This document shows positions 7,798-17,086 of a stretch of 64,000 nt of DNA, one piece after another. Source of the stretch: an uncultured Synechococcus sp. (GTDB lineage: Bacteria; Cyanobacteriota; Cyanobacteriia; PCC-6307; Cyanobiaceae); NCBI GenBank assembly GCA_949373155.1, contig CASICK010000009.1, forward strand, positions 62,001 through 126,000, in the 5' to 3' direction. A program made the translations under genes and the position numbers. The notes under the pieces were generated by a model. It saw nothing but the letters and a program-made list of their open reading frames with translations. It did no database searches and was not told where the DNA came from. Every line of letters starts with the position of its first letter. Positions within the stretch are counted from its first letter, which is position 1.

Positions 7798-8487
7798 TCA
7801 GCAGCGCAGCTTGGCGTTGCGTGGCAATTCGCCCTGAATCTCACCTTCCTCGTTGAGCGTTGGATAGGGGCGTTCTTGCTCGCGGCACCACAGTGCAACG
7901 TCTGGATAGGCCCACTCGAACAACAGATTGTCGTAGTCCTCTGCTGGGATTCCCTCCCCATCGGATGGGGCAAGTCCAGCCGCTTCCCGCTGACGCAGTG
8001 CCTCAAACAAAAGGGTGGCGGTGGCCACCGAGACGTTGAGCGACTGCACCATCCCGCGCATTGGGATGAACACGTCGGTGTCCATCAGCTTGGTGGCGTT
8101 TTCGCTTAATCCCCATTTTTCAGCGCCTAAAACAAAGGCGCTGGGACCGGTGAAGTCGCAGTCGCGGTAATCGACCGCATCCACGCTCAGGTTGGTGCCA
8201 TACAGGTGAAAGCCCCTGTCTTTGAGCTTTTTAACGGCTGCCTCGATGTTGGGGTGGCCGTGCAAGGGCACCCAGCGTTGACTGCCTTGAGCAGTGCTGT
8301 TGTAGGTGCGCGAGCGGCCACTGAGGCTCACGGCATGGGCTTCAAGCACGCCAACGGCATCGCAGCTGCGCAGGATGGCAGAGAGGTTGTGAGGTTTGTC
8401 CACGTGCTCAACCAACACGGTGAGGTTGGCCATGCGTTGGTTCAATACCGCACGCAACCGCTCAAAACGACGTGGAAGGATGGGCAT
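7798..8487 (-). CDS. trmH: tRNA (guanosine-18-2'-O)-methyltransferase TrmH
   Basis: A SPOUT-class RNA methylase that 2'-O-methylates G18 in the D-loop of tRNAs using S-adenosylmethionine. The three SpoU motifs are clear: NLSAILRSCDAVGV near residue 34, FVLGAEKWGLSENA in the middle, and IPMRGMVQSLNVSVATATLL forming the trefoil knot. The N-terminal extension (RRFERLRAVLNQRM) and the C-terminal tail fit TrmH rather than RlmB. Length 229 is normal. It converges with the upstream small membrane gene. Confidence 0.9.
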   Translation of the reverse strand: MPILPRRFERLRAVLNQRMANLTVLVEHVDKPHNLSAILRSCDAVGVLEAHAVSLSGRSRTYNSTAQGSQRWVPLHGHPNIEAAVKKLKDRGFHLYGTNLSVDAVDYRDCDFTGPSAFVLGAEKWGLSENATKLMDTDVFIPMRGMVQSLNVSVATATLLFEALRQREAAGLAPSDGEGIPAEDYDNLLFEWAYPDVALWCREQERPYPTLNEEGEIQGELPRNAKLRC

Positions 8488-8616
8488 GGCGCATCGTTCT
8501 CTGTACCTGAGGGTATGGGATGCCGCTCTCGGTCATATCTAGACGCATCGAGATGCGGGTTCAGTCACCGATGTCCTGCTCTGTTTCAGAAAGATGGAGG
8601 TGTTGCTTCCTCTGCC

Positions 8617-8943
8617 ATGAAACGCACCTGGTTTGCTGTTGTTTTGATGCTGGCCTCTGCCTCCACACCGGCTTTGGCTCGGCCTCACAACGTTCATGAC
8701 TCACGATCTGACTATGTGAATCAGCGTTATGGCGGTTCAGCTCGCGATCCTTGGGTGGGAGCCAATCGTGATGTCTACGTGAACAATCAAGACACCAACA
8801 GCTGCCTAGAAGGCAGTGTGATCGGAGGTTTGTTGGGCGCTGGCCTTGGTGCTGTTTTATCGCGAGGCGATGGCCGCTGGCTGGGTGTTCCCGTTGGTGG
8901 TGCCGCTGGTGCTCTGTTGGGTTGTCAAGTGGATGGGGGCTAA
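8617..8943 (+). CDS. Exported glycine-zipper protein, unknown
   Basis: 108 residues with a signal peptide (MKRTWFAVVLMLASASTPALA, cleavage after ALA) and a C-terminal glycine-zipper segment (GSVIGGLLGAGLGAVLSRGD then GVPVGGAAGALLG), as in many small outer-membrane or periplasmic lipoprotein-like proteins. Two Cys residues flank the zipper (NSCLEG, LLGCQ) and may form a disulfide. ATG chosen because it gives the signal peptide; the longer open frame is antisense to trmH. Exact role unknown. Confidence 0.65.
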   Translation: MKRTWFAVVLMLASASTPALARPHNVHDSRSDYVNQRYGGSARDPWVGANRDVYVNNQDTNSCLEGSVIGGLLGAGLGAVLSRGDGRWLGVPVGGAAGALLGCQVDGG

Positions 8944-8955
8944 TCCCTTCAGCGC

Positions 8956-9159
8956 TCAGCGTTCCCCTGTGGAGTCGAAATTGGCCTCCAAGATGGCTGC
9001 CTGTAAGAGGGTTTGCATGGTGTGCAAATTCTCTTGCTCGTAGGGCTCGCCTCCTGACCAGCGCTCGAGTCGGTAGCTCACTGCATCAAGCAGCAGCCTG
9101 AGGTCTGCTGGACTTAAGGACAGATCAATTCGTAAATCACCGTTGTCTTGGGTGGTCAT
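8956..9159 (-). CDS. Small conserved protein, unknown
   Basis: 67 residues, soluble, predicted mostly helical (LSPADLRLLLDAVSYRLERW, EQENLHTMQTLLQAAILEAN). It converges with the glycine-zipper gene. The protein-like composition and absence of a competing frame support a real gene, and it resembles short picocyanobacterial hypotheticals. No function can be assigned. Confidence 0.6.
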   Translation of the reverse strand: MTTQDNGDLRIDLSLSPADLRLLLDAVSYRLERWSGGEPYEQENLHTMQTLLQAAILEANFDSTGER

Positions 9160-9240
9160 AAGGCCTTAAAGAAAAGCTGATCGTTGAGGGGAGTCGTTCG
9201 AACTGTCGAAAGGATGGGTTGCTGACGATAAAAACATTTG

Positions 9241-9618
9241 ATGCGTATCAGCAGCGAAAAGGGCTTCGATCAGCGCGTCTGGCATGCAGTCAGCTTGATT
9301 CCCCATGGTCATTTGGCCACCTATGGCCAGGTGGCTGACTGGATCGGGGCCTGGGGCTGTGCGCGTCAGGTGGGATGGGCTCTGCGCAGGCTGAGCTTGC
9401 CTTCTGAAGTGCCTTGGCAGCGCGTTGTGAATGCCAAGGGACGGATCTCGATGAGCCTCAGTCGCGAGGGGTCCGATTGGATGCAGCGCCAGCTTTTGCT
9501 CGCAGAGGGAATCCCTGTGGATGCAGAAGGCCGGCTCCCTTTAAAGCGATTTCTCTGGAGACCGGACCTCGAGGCGCTAGCTCTAGAGATCAATCAATTC
9601 GCCATTGCCCGTGAGTGA
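9241..9618 (+). CDS. Alkyltransferase-like (ATL) DNA repair protein
   Basis: 125 residues matching the DNA-binding domain of O6-alkylguanine-DNA alkyltransferases: IPHGHLATYGQVADWIGAWG (winged helix), ARQVGWALR, then PWQRVVNAKGRIS. In true transferases the motif is PCHRV; here Trp replaces the acceptor Cys. That is the hallmark of ATL proteins, which bind alkylated guanine and hand it to nucleotide excision repair instead of reversing it. The C-terminus continues with EGSDWMQRQLLLAEGIPVD. The gene overlaps the start of rsmB by 8 bases. The TTG at 9238 directly precedes the chosen ATG. Confidence 0.85.
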   Translation: MRISSEKGFDQRVWHAVSLIPHGHLATYGQVADWIGAWGCARQVGWALRRLSLPSEVPWQRVVNAKGRISMSLSREGSDWMQRQLLLAEGIPVDAEGRLPLKRFLWRPDLEALALEINQFAIARE

Positions 9619-10966
9619 GCCCGAAGTCAACGGCGTCAAAATTGGTTTACCGGCGCGTCGTTTGGCCTGGGAGGTGCTGGAGGCCGTTGCTGCGGGTGCT
9701 TATGCCGACGTCGCCTTAGAGCGGGCCATTCGCCAAAGTTCCCTGTCTCCAGCGGATCGCGGACTGGCCACCGAACTTGCCTATGGATGCATTCGCTGGC
9801 GTCAATGGCTCGATGGTTGGTTGGATCGTCTTGGCAAAGTTCCAGCTCACAAACAGCCTCCCCGGTTGCGTTGGCTGTTGCATCTCGGCTTGTATCAAGT
9901 GCTGCGGATGCAGCGCATCCCGGCAGCTGCGGCGGTGGACACCACGGTGGAGCTGGCCAAGCGCCACCGGCTCTCCAAGCTGTCTCCTGTGGTGAATGGG
10001 GTGCTCCGCTCGGCCATACGTGCCAAAGAAGCTGGCGAGACGCTGTCTGTGCCCGAACAACCCGCCGAGCGACTGGCGTTGTGCCATTCCCTTCCCGTTT
10101 GGTTTGCTGAGAGCCTGTTGAGCTGGTCTGGTCCTGACCAGGCCGAGCGCGTGGCGATCGCCTGCAATCAAGTGCCGCCCTTGGATCTGCGTGTGAATCG
10201 CTTGTGCTCGACGCCTGAGGTGGTGTCGGCTGAATTGGCTGAGGCGGGGGTGCCCACGCAGCCGATTGATGGTTGCCCAGATGGCTTGCAGGTGCTCACG
10301 CCTGCGGGAGATTTACGGCGATGGCCAGGTTTTGACCAGGGGCATTGGAGCGTGCAGGATCGATCTGCTCAGGGAGTTGCTCCGCTACTAGCGCCTCAGC
10401 CTGGGGATCGGATTCTTGATGCTTGCGCTGCTCCTGGTGGAAAGGCAACCCATCTGGCGGCGCTGATGGGGGATGTGGGGGAGATCTGGGCCGTGGATCG
10501 CTCTGCTGGTCGCTTAAAGCGAGTGGCTGCAAATGCAGCTCGCTTGGGATGCGGTTCGATCCATGCGCTGGCAGCGGATGCGGTCGACCTCCTTGCGCAA
10601 CAGCCCGAATGGCGTGGATTCTTTCAACGCATTCTTCTTGATGTTCCTTGCTCGGGTCTGGGGACTTTGTCCCGGCATCCCGATGCCCGTTGGCGCGTGA
10701 CCGCTGCCACGGTGGAGGAGCTGTTGCCTCTGCAAGCGGGATTGCTGGAGGCGATGCTGCCCCTGCTCGCTCCTGGTGGGCGCTTGGTGTACGCAACTTG
10801 CACGATCCATCCCGCGGAGAATGGCGCGCAGATCAACAAACTTCTTGAGAAGCATGCTGACTTTCAGTTGGAGTCTGAGCAGCAGCGCTGGCCAGATCCC
10901 GCTGGGGGCGATGGCTTTTACACCGCAGTGATCACTGCACCGATCACTGCGCTGGCAAAGGCCTAA
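9611..10966 (+). CDS. rsmB: 16S rRNA m5C967 methyltransferase RsmB
   Basis: 451 residues. An N-terminal NusB-like RNA-binding domain (RLAWEVLEAVAAGAYADVAL, LATELAYGCIRWR) is followed by the Rossmann methylase with ILDACAAPGGKATHLAALMG (SAM site). Both catalytic cysteines are present: DVPCSGLGTLSRHPD (motif IV) and YATCTIHPAENG (motif VI). The family methylates C967 of 16S rRNA at carbon 5. The GTG start at 9611 lies inside the last codons of the ATL gene, so the two are coupled. The 3' end overlaps the convergent penicillin-binding protein gene by 23 bases. Confidence 0.9.
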   Translation: MSEPEVNGVKIGLPARRLAWEVLEAVAAGAYADVALERAIRQSSLSPADRGLATELAYGCIRWRQWLDGWLDRLGKVPAHKQPPRLRWLLHLGLYQVLRMQRIPAAAAVDTTVELAKRHRLSKLSPVVNGVLRSAIRAKEAGETLSVPEQPAERLALCHSLPVWFAESLLSWSGPDQAERVAIACNQVPPLDLRVNRLCSTPEVVSAELAEAGVPTQPIDGCPDGLQVLTPAGDLRRWPGFDQGHWSVQDRSAQGVAPLLAPQPGDRILDACAAPGGKATHLAALMGDVGEIWAVDRSAGRLKRVAANAARLGCGSIHALAADAVDLLAQQPEWRGFFQRILLDVPCSGLGTLSRHPDARWRVTAATVEELLPLQAGLLEAMLPLLAPGGRLVYATCTIHPAENGAQINKLLEKHADFQLESEQQRWPDPAGGDGFYTAVITAPITALAKA

Positions 10967-12950
10967 AGAATTCATCCACGGGGGGGCCACCAGCCGGGCT
11001 CACATAACGGGGCGTGGGTGTGGGTGGATCATCCGTTTCACCAAACAGATCACGATCTGGAAGAGGCCCGTCACCAGGATTCGGTTTATTGGGGTCGCTC
11101 GCTTTCTTTTTGCCAGGTCGTTGAAGAACTTGACGTACAACTTTGGGCTTGGCTGGAAACTTCTGTGGCGGAAATTCAGACTTGATTTGACTCATGAATT
11201 GCTTCCAAGCCCATGCGGATTCGCCACTGTTGCTCTTGGTCTCCGCGTTGTTGTCGTGACCAAACCAAACTGCAGTGGTGAGTTGGGGAATGGAGCCGAT
11301 GAACCAGATATCGCGTCCCCCCTCTGATGTTCCGGTTTTTCCTGCCACTGGGCGATCATCCAGCTTGGCTGCAATTCCTGTGCCGCCGCTCACCACCCGC
11401 TGCAGCATCCAATTCATGGTGTCGGCGACATCACTGTCCATGGCACGTTTTCCGCGGTCGCCATCCACTCTGCGGCTCCAAAGCACGTCGCCTCCAGGAC
11501 CACGGATCTCTTCAAAGGCGGCTGGTTTGACATACACACCGCGGTTGGTCACAGCGGAATAGGCGGCTGTCATGTCCAGAACGGTTTGTTCATAGGCACC
11601 GATCGCCATTGGGTAATACCGGCCGAGAGGGCGTTTGTTGCCAATTCCGAGATTGTTGGCCATCGCAATAATTGGGTCAAAGCCCACCTTGTCCTGCAAC
11701 TGCACCGCAACAGTATTGAGTGAATTCTTCAAGGCGTCGGCGAGAGAAATCTTGCCAAAATATTTTTTGCCGAAGTTTTTGGGGCAGTAACCGTTCCAGC
11801 AGCGGGGTTTATCTAAGAAAATATCTTCTGGTTTGACACCTGCATTAATCGCTGCGCTGTAAGGAAAGAGTTTGAAGGTGGAACCTGGTGATCTCAGAGC
11901 CTGTGTGGCGCGGTTGAACTGGCTGGAGTAGAAGTTTTTTCCTCCCACCATCACCCGCACTAATCCGGTGCCAGGCGCGATCGAAACGATCACGCCCTCT
12001 GTGCCATTCGGTGCGATTTCACGCACCACTTTCTGGGCTTTGCGTTGCCAATCGAGATTGAGACTGGTGCGGATCTTGAGGCCTCCCACCTCCAATTGTT
12101 CTGGGGTGAGCAAGGTGGGCAGCTGTTGGGCGACCCAAGTTGTGAAATAGGGAGCCGTGCTGTTGTAGTACTTCGGTATGGCTGGTTTAAGGGCCAGTGG
12201 GCTGTTACGAGCTGCTTCCGCTTCGCCCGAGGTGATGAATCCTTCCTGCTCCATGCGGCTAATCACGATGCTGCGCCTTTGCAGGGCGATCTCGGGGTTC
12301 ACCAGAGGGGAATAAAGCGAGGGTGCCGGTGGCATCCCAGCGATCAGAGCCGCTTCTGGGAGGGTTAGCTCCTCGGGTTGCTTGGAGAAATAGACCCAGG
12401 CCGCATCGGAGATGCCATAGGCGCTGGATCCGAGATAAACAAAATTGAGGTACTGCTCGAGGATCTGTCCCTTGCTCAGTTGACGCTCGAGCTTGTAAGC
12501 CAGTGCTGCTTCTTTGAGTTTGCGCGTGACCGTCCGGTCCTGGCTCAAGAACACCGTGCGCGCCAGTTGTTGGGTGATCGTGCTCGCTCCTTCTCGAACA
12601 GAGCCCTGCTTCAAATTTGTGACGACGGCCCGTCCGATTCCCCAGAGATCAACGCCGTCATGCTCAAAGAAGCGGCGGTCTTCAGCTGCGATGAAGGATT
12701 GCATCACGAGCTGGGGCATTTCCCCTGGTTTGATCTTTTCCCGGGTGGCTGGCCCCAGTTTTTGGATCACCTTGCCGTTGCTCGACAGGAGCGTGATCGT
12801 GCCAGGTCTATTGAAAAGATTGATCCCCCTTGCATCCGGCAAGGTTGAATCAATCGCTCGCGTGATGGCGGCCTGCCCAAGCGCAGCCCCACTACCAATC
12901 GCAACAGCGACCCCTGCGATCAGGATCCAGTGACGACGGGTGCGAATCAC
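10944..12950 (-). CDS. Class A penicillin-binding protein (bifunctional)
   Basis: 668 residues that polymerise and crosslink peptidoglycan in the periplasm. It has an N-terminal membrane anchor (HWILIAGVAVAIGSGAALG), a GT51 glycosyltransferase domain with the catalytic EDRRFFEHDGVD and GASTITQQLARTVFLS blocks, and a transpeptidase domain with SPGSTFK (SxxK), a later SLN triad and GKTGTSEGG (KTG box). The Pro/Lys-rich tail (PGKKKASDPNKPNPGDGP) is a low-complexity extension. It fits the PBP1a/PBP1b-like family. The start overlaps the chlG stop by ATGA on the same strand. Confidence 0.9.
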   Translation of the reverse strand: MIRTRRHWILIAGVAVAIGSGAALGQAAITRAIDSTLPDARGINLFNRPGTITLLSSNGKVIQKLGPATREKIKPGEMPQLVMQSFIAAEDRRFFEHDGVDLWGIGRAVVTNLKQGSVREGASTITQQLARTVFLSQDRTVTRKLKEAALAYKLERQLSKGQILEQYLNFVYLGSSAYGISDAAWVYFSKQPEELTLPEAALIAGMPPAPSLYSPLVNPEIALQRRSIVISRMEQEGFITSGEAEAARNSPLALKPAIPKYYNSTAPYFTTWVAQQLPTLLTPEQLEVGGLKIRTSLNLDWQRKAQKVVREIAPNGTEGVIVSIAPGTGLVRVMVGGKNFYSSQFNRATQALRSPGSTFKLFPYSAAINAGVKPEDIFLDKPRCWNGYCPKNFGKKYFGKISLADALKNSLNTVAVQLQDKVGFDPIIAMANNLGIGNKRPLGRYYPMAIGAYEQTVLDMTAAYSAVTNRGVYVKPAAFEEIRGPGGDVLWSRRVDGDRGKRAMDSDVADTMNWMLQRVVSGGTGIAAKLDDRPVAGKTGTSEGGRDIWFIGSIPQLTTAVWFGHDNNAETKSNSGESAWAWKQFMSQIKSEFPPQKFPAKPKVVRQVLQRPGKKKASDPNKPNPGDGPLPDRDLFGETDDPPTPTPRYVSPAGGPPVDEFFRPLPAQ

Positions 12951-13900
12951 ATTCCCTGAGTCAGGGGACTGTGGCCGATTGCCAGGGCTGTGACCAGCAT
13001 TCCAAGCACAAGAAAGGGCTGGGCACTGGCTTGATATTTCACATCGAATTCCACTGGATCGCGAAGCAGCCAGATGTCTTGAAAAGTGATCTGAGGCACG
13101 ATCAACAACACCAGCAGAACGGCTGCAAAATGCTGCCCGATTGCGATCAGAACCGCAACCATCAGGAGTTGGAAGAGGTCGATCATCCCAGCGCTGATCC
13201 AGCTTGCGGGCCCAATCCCAAATGCAACAGGGAGTGACTGAAGGCCCAGGGCGCGATCACCTTCCACACTTTTGAAGTCATTGACCACGGCAATCCCCAA
13301 GCCAGCAAGGCTGTAAGCAAGCGTGAGCATCGCCGTAGCCCAAGTGAGCTGACCGAAGAGGGCCTGACCCGCCCACCAGGGAAGAGCGATGTAACTGGCG
13401 CCGAGGGCGTAATTGCCCAACCAGCCGTTTTGTTTCAGCTTGAGGGGAGGAGCTGAATAGATGTAGCTCACAAAAGAGCCGCCAAGGGCGAGCAGAAACA
13501 ACACGGGCGTGCTGTGGCCGGCCCAGACATCCAAACCCCAAGACACCGCTAAGCCGGCGATCAGCAGGCCCCAGATCTGAACCTTGACCTGGCCGAGACT
13601 GATGGCACCTGACGGGATCGGCCGGTATGGCTCATTGATCGCATCGATCTCGCGGTCGTAGTAGTCGTTGATGGTTTGGGTGTAGCCAGCTAGAAGGGGG
13701 CCACTCATCACCATGCAGGCCAAGGCAGCGGCCACGTGGTCAAGACGCCATTCGTAATTCCCGCTGGCCGCCGCACCACACACCACTCCCCAGATCAAGG
13801 GGATCCAGGTGACTGGTTTCATCAGCTGCAAGCGCAGCTTCCAAATGTTTGAGGTGCCACTGGCACCCTTCATTCCGAGCAGCTGTCGGGCGTCACTCAC
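12947..13900 (-). CDS. chlG: Chlorophyll a synthase ChlG
   Basis: A UbiA-superfamily prenyltransferase that attaches the phytyl or geranylgeranyl tail to chlorophyllide a, the last step of chlorophyll synthesis in the thylakoid membrane. It shows the Mg-diphosphate motif NDYYDREIDAINEPYRPIPS and the second Asp-rich loop NDFKSVEGDRALGLQ, plus about eight to nine membrane helices; 317 residues is the usual length. Its presence is strong evidence for an oxygenic phototroph. It overlaps the penicillin-binding protein gene by four bases and follows a small DUF2862-like gene. Confidence 0.95.
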   Translation of the reverse strand: MSDARQLLGMKGASGTSNIWKLRLQLMKPVTWIPLIWGVVCGAAASGNYEWRLDHVAAALACMVMSGPLLAGYTQTINDYYDREIDAINEPYRPIPSGAISLGQVKVQIWGLLIAGLAVSWGLDVWAGHSTPVLFLLALGGSFVSYIYSAPPLKLKQNGWLGNYALGASYIALPWWAGQALFGQLTWATAMLTLAYSLAGLGIAVVNDFKSVEGDRALGLQSLPVAFGIGPASWISAGMIDLFQLLMVAVLIAIGQHFAAVLLVLLIVPQITFQDIWLLRDPVEFDVKYQASAQPFLVLGMLVTALAIGHSPLTQGM

Positions 13901-13911
13901 TTGGTCAATCC

Positions 13912-14133
13912 TCAGCCGGGAGCGATTTCGTCTTCGAAGAACCAGCTGGTAGAGCCATCACTGAGCTGAACAACCACGCCGATTCCTTTTCCGTCAACAG
14001 TGCGGAAGTCCACCACGGTGCCGGAGGAGTCTTTCTTGAGAAGTTCCACCAGGGCACCGGGAATGCGATCGCGGACTCGGGTAACCCGGACCTTCGAGCC
14101 GATGTCGATCGTGACTGACGTCTGCTGTGACAT
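13912..14133 (-). CDS. DUF2862-like small protein
   Basis: 73 residues, all beta-type: [20 protein letters not shown] then [20 protein letters not shown] and [13 protein letters not shown], which looks like an SH3-like barrel. It resembles a small family conserved in cyanobacteria and plastids (DUF2862), whose function is not known. It lies 11 bases upstream of chlG on the same strand, so it is probably cotranscribed. Confidence 0.7.
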   Translation of the reverse strand: MSQQTSVTIDIGSKVRVTRVRDRIPGALVELLKKDSSGTVVDFRTVDGKGIGVVVQLSDGSTSWFFEDEIAPG

Positions 14134-14187
14134 GGCCTGCCAGGCTTGAGAAGTGGCCGCAACACTAACAGCCTCTTTTCAACTGAC

Positions 14188-14979
14188 ATGGTCGCTCTTC
14201 GTTTGATTCCCTGCCTCGACGTGGCCAAGGGCCGGGTGGTGAAAGGTGTCAACTTTGTGGGCCTGCGTGATGCAGGCGATCCGGTGGAGTTGGCCTGTCG
14301 TTACAGCGAGGCCGGAGCTGATGAACTGGTGTTTCTCGATATTGCGGCCAGCCATGAAGGGCGTGCCACGTTGGTGGACCTCGTGCGTCGCACGGCTGCG
14401 AGTGTGACGATCCCGTTCACCGTGGGTGGCGGAATTGCTTCTGTGGAGGGCATCACTGAGCTTCTCCGTGCTGGTGCCGACAAGGTCAGTCTGAATTCGT
14501 CGGCTGTGCGTCGCCCTGAACTGGTGTCAGAGGGGGCTGAGCGTTTTGGCTGTCAGTGCATCGTGGTTGCGATTGATGCGAGACGTCGGTCGAGCGGTGG
14601 CTGGGATGTTTACGTCAAAGGCGGCCGCGAAAACACCGGATTGGATGCGGTGGACTGGGCGCGTCGGGTTGCGGCCCTTGGTGCAGGAGAAATTTTGCTT
14701 ACGTCGATGGATGGCGATGGAACCCAAGCGGGTTACGACTTGGCGCTGACGCGTGCGGTGGCCCAGGCCGTTGCCGTTCCGGTGATTGCATCGGGAGGGG
14801 CCGGTTGCATGGATCACATCGCTGCCGCCCTCGATGCCGGGCCAGAGGGCGGCCAGGCATCGGCGGCCTTGCTGGCTTCACTTCTTCATGACGGAGTTCT
14901 CAGCGTTGAACAAATCAAACTGGATTTGCAAGGACGCGGTTTGCTGATCAGACCTCTAGAGCCCGAGATTGTGTCTTAA
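14188..14979 (+). CDS. hisF: Imidazole glycerol phosphate synthase subunit HisF
   Basis: 263 residues forming the cyclase subunit of IGP synthase in histidine biosynthesis. It uses ammonia from HisH to turn PRFAR into imidazole glycerol phosphate and AICAR. The catalytic aspartates are in [17 protein letters not shown] and VVAIDARR; phosphate-binding loops are FTVGGGIAS and VIASGGAG. A short insertion ([14 protein letters not shown]) is seen near the C-terminus. ATG at 14188 chosen by family start. It is divergent from the DUF2862-like gene. Confidence 0.93.
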   Translation: MVALRLIPCLDVAKGRVVKGVNFVGLRDAGDPVELACRYSEAGADELVFLDIAASHEGRATLVDLVRRTAASVTIPFTVGGGIASVEGITELLRAGADKVSLNSSAVRRPELVSEGAERFGCQCIVVAIDARRRSSGGWDVYVKGGRENTGLDAVDWARRVAALGAGEILLTSMDGDGTQAGYDLALTRAVAQAVAVPVIASGGAGCMDHIAAALDAGPEGGQASAALLASLLHDGVLSVEQIKLDLQGRGLLIRPLEPEIVS

Positions 14980-15026
14980 ATTGAATACATTAAAAAAATC
15001 AAGTTTTGATAGGAGGTCTGCCATTT

Positions 15027-15227
15027 ATGACGCGTCAGCAGGCCTTGCCTGTGGGAGTCGTGTTGGTAGTGGTGGTGATTGCTTTGCTGGCCTGGGCACT
15101 GCAATTGATGCAGTCGGCGATCGATCAACAGGAATTTTCGTTAATGCTCGCGGGCTGCTTGGTGTGTTCAGCCGCCGTTGGTTTGGCCACTGTGATGGTG
15201 ATGACTTTCAACGGATTGCTTCTTTGA
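15027..15227 (+). CDS. Small two-helix membrane protein
   Basis: 66 residues with two hydrophobic segments: LPVGVVLVVVVIALLAWALQ and LMLAGCLVCSAAVGLATVMV. A strong ribosome binding site AGGAGG lies at 15011-15016, which decides the ATG at 15027. It sits between hisF and menG with only 7 bases to the latter, so it is probably cotranscribed with menG. No family recognised. Confidence 0.65.
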   Translation: MTRQQALPVGVVLVVVVIALLAWALQLMQSAIDQQEFSLMLAGCLVCSAAVGLATVMVMTFNGLLL

Positions 15228-15234
15228 GCTGCTT

Positions 15235-15936
15235 GTGAAACCTCGTGATCCTGCTGCGGTGGAGGCGTTATTCAACGCAGTTGCTCCCCGTTATGACCGC
15301 CTGAATGATCTGCTGAGTTTGGGGCTGCACAGACAGTGGAAGCGTCAACTCCTGTCTTGGTTAAGTCCGCAACCTCGAGAGCGTTGGCTTGATCTGTGTT
15401 GTGGAACGGGTGATCTCGCTCTTGCGTTGGCGAGAAAGTTGAGGCCGGACGGCTCGGTTTTGGGGCTTGATGCTGCAGCGGCGCCACTGGCCCTGGCTGC
15501 TGAACGAGCAGGCCGCGAGCCTTGGCTGCCGGTGCAATGGCTCCAAGCGGATGCCCTTGAAACCGGGTTGCCGGATCAAGATTTCGATGGGGTGGTGATG
15601 GCTTATGGGTTACGCAACCTGGCGGACCCGTTTTTGGGTTTTCAGGAGATGGCAAGGGTGCTGAAGCCTGGCGGACGCGCCGCTGTTTTGGACTTCAATC
15701 GATTGCCAGAAGCGAGTGTAGCGGCGGCGTTTCAGCGGGCCTACCTGCGCCGGGTCGTGGTTCCTGTCGCTGCTGGCATGGGGCTTGCCGACCAATACGC
15801 CTATCTCGAAACGAGCGTGGAGCAATTCCTGACTGGATCGGAGCAGGAGCGTCAGGCTCTTGCCGCAGGATTTACCGCGGCGCAGCATCGAGGATTGGTC
15901 GGTGGACAGATGGGTGTGCTGCTTTTAATTCGTTAA
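15235..15936 (+). CDS. menG: Demethylphylloquinone methyltransferase MenG/UbiE
   Basis: 233 residues, class I SAM methyltransferase of the UbiE/MenG family. N-terminal FNAVAPRYDRLNDLLSLGLH and SAM motif WLDLCCGTGDLALALARK identify the family; MAYGLRNLADPFLGFQEMAR and LKPGGRAAVLDFNR are the later family blocks. In cyanobacteria it makes the last ring methylation of phylloquinone, the secondary acceptor of photosystem I. GTG start at 15235. Confidence 0.9.
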   Translation: MKPRDPAAVEALFNAVAPRYDRLNDLLSLGLHRQWKRQLLSWLSPQPRERWLDLCCGTGDLALALARKLRPDGSVLGLDAAAAPLALAAERAGREPWLPVQWLQADALETGLPDQDFDGVVMAYGLRNLADPFLGFQEMARVLKPGGRAAVLDFNRLPEASVAAAFQRAYLRRVVVPVAAGMGLADQYAYLETSVEQFLTGSEQERQALAAGFTAAQHRGLVGGQMGVLLLIR

Positions 15937-16019
15937 GGATGTTTGAGGCCTGTTGAGATCTTTGCGACGCGACCCAAAAAGGGATTAGGAAGAAAACATT
16001 AAGAAACGGAGGTATCCGT

Positions 16020-16373
16020 TTGTCCTTTCCGCTTCCGTCATTGCTTGCTTCGATTGAAAATCTCTTGGTTGAGGTGGCATGGCTAGACGGGATGATCCTG
16101 GTCACGGAGTCTCAAACAGCCAGCTTTCTGCCGGTTGCTCAAGTGAAGCCTGTGCTGGCCAGGCTGCGATCGAAACCGCGAGGTGCGGAGGTCGCAGACA
16201 AGCTCAGCCTGTCGCTGCTTAAGTCCCAGGGGAAACGGTCGAGCAAGCCTGTGCTTGTTGTTCAGGGAGGCGGACGCTTTTGGTTGGGGATTATTAGCCC
16301 CTGTGTGTCCCGTTCTCGCTCGCGTCAACAGCACGCCGTCGCTCATCTGGATCGCTGCTTTGCGAAGGGGTAA
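16020..16373 (+). CDS. Conserved hypothetical protein
   Basis: 117 residues from a TTG start with GGAGG about eight bases upstream. Features: an N-terminal helix (FPLPSLLASIENLLVEVAWL), a middle region (PVLARLRSKPRGAEVADKL) and a short beta segment KPVLVVQGGGRFWLGII. No catalytic motif seen. Position and protein-like composition suggest a real picocyanobacterial gene of unknown function. Confidence 0.55.
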   Translation: MSFPLPSLLASIENLLVEVAWLDGMILVTESQTASFLPVAQVKPVLARLRSKPRGAEVADKLSLSLLKSQGKRSSKPVLVVQGGGRFWLGIISPCVSRSRSRQQHAVAHLDRCFAKG

Positions 16374-16562
16374 GACCAGACGTTGCGGGTTGTCCTCTTG
16401 ATCGAACAACTTGATTGGAGCAAGATTTGATCTGGGCCTCAATCTTTGGATTTGAACGAACCTGAATGGATTGAATTTGGATCTTTGTTATTTGCTTAGA
16501 TCCTTGATTCTTATTGCCTGGATGATGCTTGTTATTGATTAAAAGAGCCTTCTGCTCTGGCT

Positions 16563-16961
16563 TTGTTTGTGGCTGTTGTCGGCACTAGTTTGGTTGGCAT
16601 GCTGGTTTACGCGGGTCTCTTCTACTCCAATTCCAGGCGCACAATTCCTGCCTCTAGTGAGATGGATAGTTCCCTTTATAAGTCCAGGGAGAAGGCTGAA
16701 AAGGCAGCGAATGAATCGATCTCCCTTGGCAGTATTTATGCGGTGGAAATGCTTGCTATGGCTCGGTGTACGTTGCAGGTGACCGCACTTGAAAAAAAGA
16801 AATTAAAGACTCAAAATGATCAGTCTATGAGGAGGAAGATAGAGGCCAATATAGTGTTTGTCTTAACAAAACTAAGACGAATCTGGCTAGGGAGTTGTGT
16901 CCGTTTGGCCTGCGTGATGCAGTTTTTAGTCGCTCAGGTCACGACGAAGCGCTATCAATGA
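16563..16961 (+). CDS. Possible membrane-anchored hypothetical protein
   Basis: An open frame with TTG start whose N-terminus (FVAVVGTSLVGMLVYAGLFY) could be a membrane anchor, followed by a charged helical region (SSLYKSREKAEKAANESI). The last 40 residues look less protein-like and may be out of the original frame. There is no clear ribosome binding site. Could be a small real gene or a decayed one. Confidence 0.35.
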   Translation: MFVAVVGTSLVGMLVYAGLFYSNSRRTIPASSEMDSSLYKSREKAEKAANESISLGSIYAVEMLAMARCTLQVTALEKKKLKTQNDQSMRRKIEANIVFVLTKLRRIWLGSCVRLACVMQFLVAQVTTKRYQ

Positions 16962-17086
16962 AGGCCTTTCAGCAATTTCGTTATTAAGGGCTTACCAGCC
17001 CCGCTCTGGTCGCGGCTGCGTTTTTGATTTGGACGCTTCGGGCTGCAGAACGCGAGCAGTAGATTTGTACTGGTCGCTTGCGTGGG

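Noticed and set aside
10296..10796. 166-codon minus-strand frame inside rsmB
   Set aside because: Antisense shadow; composition is Pro/His/Arg-rich and rsmB motifs are on the plus strand.
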